Assembly (NCBI RefSeq): GCF_003634105.1
Contig: NZ_RBIQ01000007.1
Coordinates: 1,302,001 to 1,366,000, forward strand
Origin: Maribacter vaceletii
GTDB taxonomy: Bacteria > Bacteroidota > Bacteroidia > Flavobacteriales > Flavobacteriaceae
Reading direction: 5' to 3'
DNA: 64,000 nucleotides
Part shown: positions 59,272 through 64,000 of the stretch, in pieces
How positions within the stretch are numbered: position 1 is the stretch's first letter
Layout: the number at the start of each line of letters is the position of its first letter
Notes under the pieces: generated by a model
The model's input: the letters and a program-made list of their open reading frames with translations, nothing else
Database searches by the model: none
Told to the model about the DNA's origin: nothing
Translations under genes and position numbers: made by a program

Positions 59272-59622
59272 TTACTTTAACAAATTGTTTTCTTCATTAG
59301 GAAAAACAAGAGAAGGATTAAATGTTTTTGCTTCCTCAATATCCATTCTTGCGTAAGTTATTAATATTAAAATATCATCAACGGCAACTTTTCTAGACGC
59401 AGCACCGTTTAGAGTAATTTCGCCACTGTTACGAGGTCCAGGAATAGCATACGTTTCTAAACGTTCGCCATTATTGTTATTTACAATTTGTACTTTTTCG
59501 CCTCTAACAATATTGGCAGCATCCATTAAATCTTCATCAATGGTTATGCTTCCTATATAATTTAAATCTGCACCAGTTACTTTAACACGGTGGATTTTGG
59601 ATTTTACTACTTCTATTTGCAT
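59272..59622 (-). CDS. panD: Aspartate 1-decarboxylase precursor
   Basis: A 116-residue pyruvoyl enzyme making beta-alanine from aspartate for pantothenate synthesis. Self-cleavage occurs at Gly24-Ser25 (NYIGSITID), the Ser becoming the pyruvoyl group. [20 protein letters not shown] and the conserved ILITYARM segment are present. Complete. It lies between panC (13-base gap) and the YbhN-like gene, supplying the beta-alanine that PanC uses. Confidence 0.97.
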   Translation of the reverse strand: MQIEVVKSKIHRVKVTGADLNYIGSITIDEDLMDAANIVRGEKVQIVNNNNGERLETYAIPGPRNSGEITLNGAASRKVAVDDILILITYARMDIEEAKTFNPSLVFPNEENNLLK

Positions 59623-59635
59623 ACTACAAAATTAG

Positions 59636-60481
59636 TTAATTAAGTGCAATATTGTCTATAAGTCTAACATTCTCAGTATAAACAGCAATAAATGCACGGT
59701 ATTTTTTGCCTTTTTGTTTTCTCTTAATTGGTTTTAAAGTATCTATATCCGAAATTTCTATATACTCTAGTTCAAATGTATTATTTTCAAGAAAAGTCTT
59801 TGTTACCCAATCTTTAACTTTAGATGCACTTTTCGTGCCAAATTTTTCTTTGGCAGTTTTTAAGGTTTCGTATATAAAAGAGGCTTCATTTCTTGTTTTT
59901 GTAGAAAGTCTTTCATTTCTAGAGCTCATTGCCAAACCATGTGGCTCTCTTACAATAGGGCAGCCAATAATAGTAACTAGTATATCTTGTATTTGAGTTA
60001 GTTTTTTAATAATTTGTAATTGCTGAAAATCTTTTTCTCCAAAATAAGCATTATCTGGTTTAATTAAATTTAAAAGCAATTCTACAATTGTACCAACACC
60101 GTTAAAATGATCGTCTCTAAATTCGCCTTCCATTACCCTGTCTAAGCCCTGAAAATCATACTTTTTAGTAACAATATTATTCTTGTAAACTTCTTCTACA
60201 GATGGTGCGAAAACAGTTATTTGGTTAGATAATGAGCTTAATAGTGCAATATCTTTTTCTAGAGTATTGGGGTATTTTTCTAAATCTTCTTTATTATTAA
60301 ACTGTGTTGGATTTACAAAAATACTAACCATGACAGATTGGTTTTCTCTTATAGCTTTTTCTACTAAAGATAAGTGCCCTTTATGTAAAGCACCCATTGT
60401 AGGAACTAATCCTAAACTCTCTTTTTTATGAAGAGAATTTAGAAAGGTATTTAACTGCAAATTAGTTGTAATTACCAACAT
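59636..60481 (-). CDS. panC: Pantoate--beta-alanine ligase
   Basis: A 281-residue cytoplasmic enzyme that joins pantoate and beta-alanine with ATP to make pantothenate. Signatures are LVPTMGALHKGHLSLV (His33 and His36 at the ATP site), FVNPTQFNNKEDLEKYP, YFGEKDFQQLQIIKK and SSRNERLS. It heads the leftward panC-panD-YbhN-esterase run. A divergent promoter region of about 107 bases separates it from the half-length glycogen synthase gene. Confidence 0.97.
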   Translation of the reverse strand: MLVITTNLQLNTFLNSLHKKESLGLVPTMGALHKGHLSLVEKAIRENQSVMVSIFVNPTQFNNKEDLEKYPNTLEKDIALLSSLSNQITVFAPSVEEVYKNNIVTKKYDFQGLDRVMEGEFRDDHFNGVGTIVELLLNLIKPDNAYFGEKDFQQLQIIKKLTQIQDILVTIIGCPIVREPHGLAMSSRNERLSTKTRNEASFIYETLKTAKEKFGTKSASKVKDWVTKTFLENNTFELEYIEISDIDTLKPIKRKQKGKKYRAFIAVYTENVRLIDNIALN

Positions 60482-60501
60482 ATAATTTATTTAAAAGCTA
60501 G

Positions 60502-60509
60502 CAAACTTA
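60502..60509 (-). promoter_or_regulatory. Candidate -7 element for panC
   Basis: On the minus strand this reads TAAGTTTG, fitting TAnnTTTG, 20 bases before the panC ATG. No TTG was found at -33. Confidence 0.5.
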
Positions 60510-60540
60510 CTATAAATACCTGTAATCTCTATAATTTTTG

Positions 60541-60564
60541 TAATTTTGCATTTGCGTTCGCAAA
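60541..60564 (+). promoter_or_regulatory. -7 element and palindrome upstream of the glycogen synthase-like gene
   Basis: TAATTTTG (60541-60548) fits TAnnTTTG. Two bases later TTTGCG-TT-CGCAAA (60551-60564) is a near-perfect inverted repeat at the expected transcription start, a position suited to an operator or a 5' hairpin of the mRNA. The ATG is 24 bases further on. Confidence 0.45.
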
Positions 60565-60588
60565 AAAAATTTAAAAATATTTTCTTAT

Positions 60589-61398
60589 ATGAATGGTAAA
60601 AAGGTATTGTTTGTATCTTCTGAGTTAGTCCCTTATCTTCCTCAAAATGAAGTTTCGTTAATGTCCTATGAAACTCCAAAAATGGTAAATAGTAATGGAG
60701 GGCAAATTAGAATTTTTATGCCTAGGTATGGAAATATAAACGAAAGAAGACACCAGCTACATGAAGTAATTCGTCTTTCTGGGATGAATTTAGTGATTAA
60801 TGACATGGATATGCCTTTAATTATAAAAGTAGCATCTATCCCAAAAGAACGTATTCAAGTTTATTTTATAGATAACGAAGAATATTTTAAAAGAAAAGCC
60901 ACCTTTACAGATAAAGAAGGTAATCTTTTTTCTGATAATGACCAGCGTGCTATTTTCTTTGCAAAAGGAGTTGTAGAAACGGTTAAAAAATTAAATTGGA
61001 CACCTGATATTATTCATGTACACGGCTGGATGGCATCTTTATTACCATTGTACTTAAAAAAGTATTACGCAGATGAACCTTTATTTGCTGATAGTAAAAT
61101 AGTTACCTCTGTTTACGGAAAAGGTTATGAAGGAGAGTTAGATTCTGAAATGGTTTCTAAAATTGCTTTTGATGGTATTTCAGAAGAAAGTATTACTCCA
61201 TTGAAGGAGCCAGACTATAATAATTTGTTAAAAGTTGCAGTAGATTATTCAGATGCTGTTATTTTAGCAGCGGAAGAAATTCCAGAAGATTTACAAAGCC
61301 ACATATCCAACCTAGAAAAACCAGTGTTGCCTTTTGTTCCTCTTCAAGAATTTGAAGAAGCATATGCTAATTTTTATAACACAGAAGTTTTAAAATAA
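60589..61398 (+). CDS. Half-length glycogen/starch synthase (GT5 N-terminal domain only)
   Basis: Encodes 269 residues matching only the N-terminal GT-B half of family 5 glycogen synthases: KKVLFVSSELVPYLPQNEVS at the start, GQIRIFMPRYGNINERR, and IIHVHGWMASLLPLYLKKYY near residue 142. The C-terminal nucleotide-sugar domain, with its Glu-containing active site, is missing and the ORF ends naturally before DUF4270. Full-length enzymes are about 470-500 residues. This short form is recurrent in Flavobacteriia beside panC, so it is not obviously a broken gene, but it is unlikely to make glycogen. Confidence 0.88.
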   Translation: MNGKKVLFVSSELVPYLPQNEVSLMSYETPKMVNSNGGQIRIFMPRYGNINERRHQLHEVIRLSGMNLVINDMDMPLIIKVASIPKERIQVYFIDNEEYFKRKATFTDKEGNLFSDNDQRAIFFAKGVVETVKKLNWTPDIIHVHGWMASLLPLYLKKYYADEPLFADSKIVTSVYGKGYEGELDSEMVSKIAFDGISEESITPLKEPDYNNLLKVAVDYSDAVILAAEEIPEDLQSHISNLEKPVLPFVPLQEFEEAYANFYNTEVLK

Positions 61399-61403
61399 TC
61401 TAA

Positions 61404-63245
61404 ATGAAATTACTGAATAGATTACAGTTTCCTGCACTAGCGGGGGCTATGTTTATTTTAATAGTATTGTCTTCTTGTGAAGAAGATTTAACAACTATAG
61501 GTGGAGATGTTGTTGGCGAAACTCCATTTACAACAGATAAAGAAGTTTATGATGTGTTTGCATATAATAATAATATAAATGCAGTACAGACTAATAAATT
61601 ATCCGTGTATCAGTTAGGAGTTTTTAACGACCCTATTTATGGGAAAACTGAAGCTCAAATAACTTCTCAAATACAATTATCTGCAGCAAACCCTTCTTTT
61701 GGTATATATAGCCAGTCTACAGAAGATGAATCAGATACAGATGATGTTGTTGCAACTATAGAAGAAAATGAAACTACAAAAGAGGTTTATTTATACCTTC
61801 CTTATTTAACAAAGGCTTCTTCCGAAGATACTGATGGGGATGGTGTTATTGATGCTTATGACAATGATATAGATGCGGATAACGATAATGATAATGATGG
61901 TAGAACCAATAATGAAGAAAGAACAGCAGGTACAGATCCATTAGACCCAAGTAGTGTAGATGCAGATTTGGATGGTATAAATGATGTAGACCCTAAGGAA
62001 GAAATAATAGCAAATAACTTTGCTGTTAGAGTAGAGTTAGATAGTATTTACGGAGATAGAGAAACTTCTTTTAATGTAAGCGTAAAAAGATCTACTTTCT
62101 TTTTAAGAGATTTTGATGCAGATGCAAATTTTACAGAAGCAGAAGAGTACTATTCTACGCAAGAATTTTCTCCTGCATTTACAGCTGAAGAATTGGCAAA
62201 TGAAGAAGAGACTGTTAGTGAGTATCAAATATTAATTCCAAAAGTTGATGATACTAGTACTACAGATGTAGATGAATCTAAACAAAATACAAAATTAGCT
62301 CCAGGGATACGTATCCCTTTAGATACTGCATTTTTTCAGAATAATATCTTAGATAAAGAAGGTAGTACAGAGCTTATAAGTCAGGCAAACTTCAAGGAAT
62401 ACATTAGAGGATTACATATATCATTAACATCAAATGGAAATGATATTATGCCACTCCTAAATTTATCACAGGCAAATATTACAATGACTTATACGTATAA
62501 TTCTGTAAATACAAATAGTACTACAGATACTTCTGATGATGAAATTGAAATAAAAGAAAAGGATTTTGTTTTTTCATTTGTTGGAACAGATTTTTCTGGT
62601 AATGCAGTAAATACATTTATAAATGAAAATTATCCTCCAGAAGTTTTAGATGCCTTAAATGCTCCAGAGCAAGATGCCGAAAAAATATATCTAAAAGGTG
62701 GGGCAGGAGCATATGCTAAAATTAAATTGTTTAATGAGGAAAATACAACTGAATTAATTAAGGAAATAAAAGAAAATAATTGGATTATAAATGAAGCTAA
62801 TTTAGTTTTTTATGTAGACCAAACGGCTTCAGGTATTAATAGTAATATTAAACCTCCAAGGTTATATTTATTTAATACAGATGGTAATACTGGTATTTAT
62901 AATATAGCAACAGAAAATTCTCTTGATAATACTGCTTTTGGATTGTATTTAAATTATGATGGCTTTTTAGAAGAATCAGATTCTGGGGATAAATACACTG
63001 TTCGTATTACAGATTATATTAATAGTATTATTGATGAAAATGAGAATCCAACATTAGGATTAATGATAACTCCAAATGTTGGAATATCTAGAGCATTAAA
63101 TGCTCAAGTAAACGGAGAGTCAATAGAATTACCAATAGCACCTACAATTTCGCCTTTAGGAACTGTATTGTATGGTAGTAATGTATCTTCTGAGAATAGT
63201 GACAAGAAATTACAACTAGAAATTTTTTACACAAAAACTAATTAA
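61404..63245 (+). CDS. DUF4270 lipoprotein with calcium-binding-type repeats
   Basis: A 613-residue outer-membrane lipoprotein with lipobox VLSSC (Cys25). The DUF4270 body opens with TTIGGDVVGETPFTTDKEVY and continues with QLGVFNDPIYGKTEAQITSQ. Residues about 142-195 form an Asp/Asn-rich thrombospondin type 3-like insert (DTDGDGVIDAYDND, DNDNDGRTNNEE, DADLDGIND) that would bind calcium. The rest is beta-rich. It starts five bases after the glycogen synthase-like gene, so the two are cotranscribed. Function unknown; the family is restricted mainly to Bacteroidota. Confidence 0.88.
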   Translation: MKLLNRLQFPALAGAMFILIVLSSCEEDLTTIGGDVVGETPFTTDKEVYDVFAYNNNINAVQTNKLSVYQLGVFNDPIYGKTEAQITSQIQLSAANPSFGIYSQSTEDESDTDDVVATIEENETTKEVYLYLPYLTKASSEDTDGDGVIDAYDNDIDADNDNDNDGRTNNEERTAGTDPLDPSSVDADLDGINDVDPKEEIIANNFAVRVELDSIYGDRETSFNVSVKRSTFFLRDFDADANFTEAEEYYSTQEFSPAFTAEELANEEETVSEYQILIPKVDDTSTTDVDESKQNTKLAPGIRIPLDTAFFQNNILDKEGSTELISQANFKEYIRGLHISLTSNGNDIMPLLNLSQANITMTYTYNSVNTNSTTDTSDDEIEIKEKDFVFSFVGTDFSGNAVNTFINENYPPEVLDALNAPEQDAEKIYLKGGAGAYAKIKLFNEENTTELIKEIKENNWIINEANLVFYVDQTASGINSNIKPPRLYLFNTDGNTGIYNIATENSLDNTAFGLYLNYDGFLEESDSGDKYTVRITDYINSIIDENENPTLGLMITPNVGISRALNAQVNGESIELPIAPTISPLGTVLYGSNVSSENSDKKLQLEIFYTKTN

Positions 63246-63371
63246 ATAAGTATCCGGTATATTACATTTTAATTTTAAGACGTTATAGTTCTTGTATTAC
63301 GTATTTATTGCATCTTAAAGGAATTATAAGTTATATATCTAATTTCTCTATTTTTATATTAATACTTAATA

Positions 63372-63379
63372 TAGATTTG
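63372..63379 (+). promoter_or_regulatory. Candidate -7 element for glmS
   Basis: TAGATTTG fits TAnnTTTG, 40 bases before the glmS ATG. The 174-base gap shows no hairpin terminator after DUF4270. Confidence 0.45.
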
Positions 63380-63419
63380 CACCAAACAAATAAGATACAA
63401 CCTTAACTAATAAAAAAAT

Positions 63420-64000
63420 ATGTGCGGAATTGTAGGGTATATAGGCCATAGAGATGCCTTCCCAATTGTTATTAAAGGATTACAAAGATTAGAGTATAGA
63501 GGTTACGATAGTGCAGGGATTGCTCTTTTTGATGGTAACTCTATAAATCTTTCTAAGACAAAGGGAAAAGTAGAAGACCTTAAAAAGAAGTCAAAAGAAA
63601 TATCTGTAGCTGGTACTTTAGGTATTGGTCATACACGTTGGGCAACACATGGTGTTCCTAATGATGTTAATTCCCACCCGCATTATTCTAATTCAGGAGA
63701 TTTAGTAATAATTCATAATGGAATAATCGAGAATTACGAGTCTATTAAACAGGCTTTGATAAATAGAGGGTACACTTTTAAATCTGATACAGATACAGAG
63801 GTTTTAATTAATTTAATTGAAGAGGTTCAAAAGACCGAAGGGGTTAAATTAGGAAAAGCTGTGCAAATTGCACTAAACCAAGTGGTAGGAGCGTATGCTA
63901 TAGCTGTTTTTGATAAGAAAAAACCAGACGAAATTGTTGTTGCTAAATTAGGGAGTCCTTTAGCTATTGGTGTTGGGGAAGATGAATTTTTTATAGCATC
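63420..64000 (+). CDS. glmS: Glutamine--fructose-6-phosphate aminotransferase, N-terminal part
   Basis: The gene starts with ATG at 63420 and runs off the window after 193 complete codons. MCGIVGYIG gives the Ntn-type glutaminase with Cys2 as nucleophile after Met removal. RLEYRGYDSAGIAL, GIGHTRWATHGVPN, HPHYSN and HNGIIENYE are diagnostic of the GlmS glutaminase domain. The enzyme makes glucosamine-6-phosphate for peptidoglycan and lipopolysaccharide. No glmS ribozyme is visible in the leader. Confidence 0.97.
   Translation, partial: MCGIVGYIGHRDAFPIVIKGLQRLEYRGYDSAGIALFDGNSINLSKTKGKVEDLKKKSKEISVAGTLGIGHTRWATHGVPNDVNSHPHYSNSGDLVIIHNGIIENYESIKQALINRGYTFKSDTDTEVLINLIEEVQKTEGVKLGKAVQIALNQVVGAYAIAVFDKKKPDEIVVAKLGSPLAIGVGEDEFFIA

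Noticed and set aside
60589-61398. Glycogen synthase pseudogene by frameshift
   Set aside because: The sequence after the stop is directly the DUF4270 lipoprotein start, with no remnant of the C-terminal GT domain in any frame.
63246-63419. glmS ribozyme/riboswitch in the leader of glmS
   Set aside because: The gap is only 174 bases, AT-rich, and shows none of the conserved ribozyme core helices; the element is not known from Bacteroidota.
1-64000. tRNA, rRNA, insertion sequence, prophage or CRISPR features
   Set aside because: No cloverleaf with GTTC-type T arm, no rRNA-like stretch, no transposase or integrase ORF and no regular short repeats were seen on either strand.

Overview
The window looks like chromosomal core DNA from a marine member of the Flavobacteriaceae (Bacteroidota). 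It is strongly AT-rich. Promoters carry the Bacteroidota -7 motif TAnnTTTG rather than a sigma-70 -10 box, and Shine-Dalgarno sequences are largely absent. It encodes a gliding/type IX secretion adhesin with a type B sorting domain, three TonB-dependent receptors, DUF4270, DUF5689 and DUF3108 proteins, and a GH16 polysaccharidase. I found no rRNA, tRNA, CRISPR array, insertion sequence or prophage.

Layout. 1-7300: end of a DinB-like gene, a DUF4163/DUF3298 lipoprotein, a cystathionine gamma-synthase-type enzyme, glutamate dehydrogenase, recO, a TonB receptor and a small Ala-rich repeat lipoprotein. 7480-13300: ileS, a DksA-like gene, a secreted protein, lspA and a 5-formyl-THF cyclo-ligase, with a REP-like repeat between the last two. 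13300-17900: an AT-rich gap with a possible micro-ORF, then uvrC and a patatin/beta-barrel protein. 17900-22900: a probable small RNA gene, then the tightly packed run DUF3108 - tryptophan dioxygenase-like - M23 peptidase - pgi. 23000-31600: two related TonB receptors around a small membrane protein and a secreted endonuclease/phosphatase-fold enzyme, ending in a DUF5689 lipoprotein. 31600-37500: a response regulator and PAS histidine kinase, then katG, an ankyrin protein and an omega-amidase. 37500-45750: an Ig-like lipoprotein, comF, a coiled-coil membrane protein, glyS, GH16, an RluA-type pseudouridine synthase, a small beta-barrel and exonuclease III. 45800-54260: one 8.5-kb gene for a SprB-repeat adhesin. 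54490-64000: an aldo/keto reductase, a 32-residue membrane peptide, radA, the leftward panC-panD-YbhN-esterase-fold run, and rightward half-length glycogen synthase, DUF4270 and the start of glmS.

How it fits together. Most genes are housekeeping: tRNA charging, DNA repair (recO, uvrC, xth, radA), pantothenate, cell-wall precursors and lipoprotein processing. Envelope and nutrient-capture functions are interspersed. The most novel-looking items are a promoter-to-terminator unit with no ORF at 17980-18117 (probable sRNA), a palindromic operator candidate before the DUF3108 operon, micro-proteins at 13322-13408 and 55552-55650, an esterase-fold protein without its nucleophile serine, an 11-mer-repeat LEA-like lipoprotein, and the nuclease-fold/TonB/DUF5689 locus. 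No single multi-gene defence or mobile system was found.
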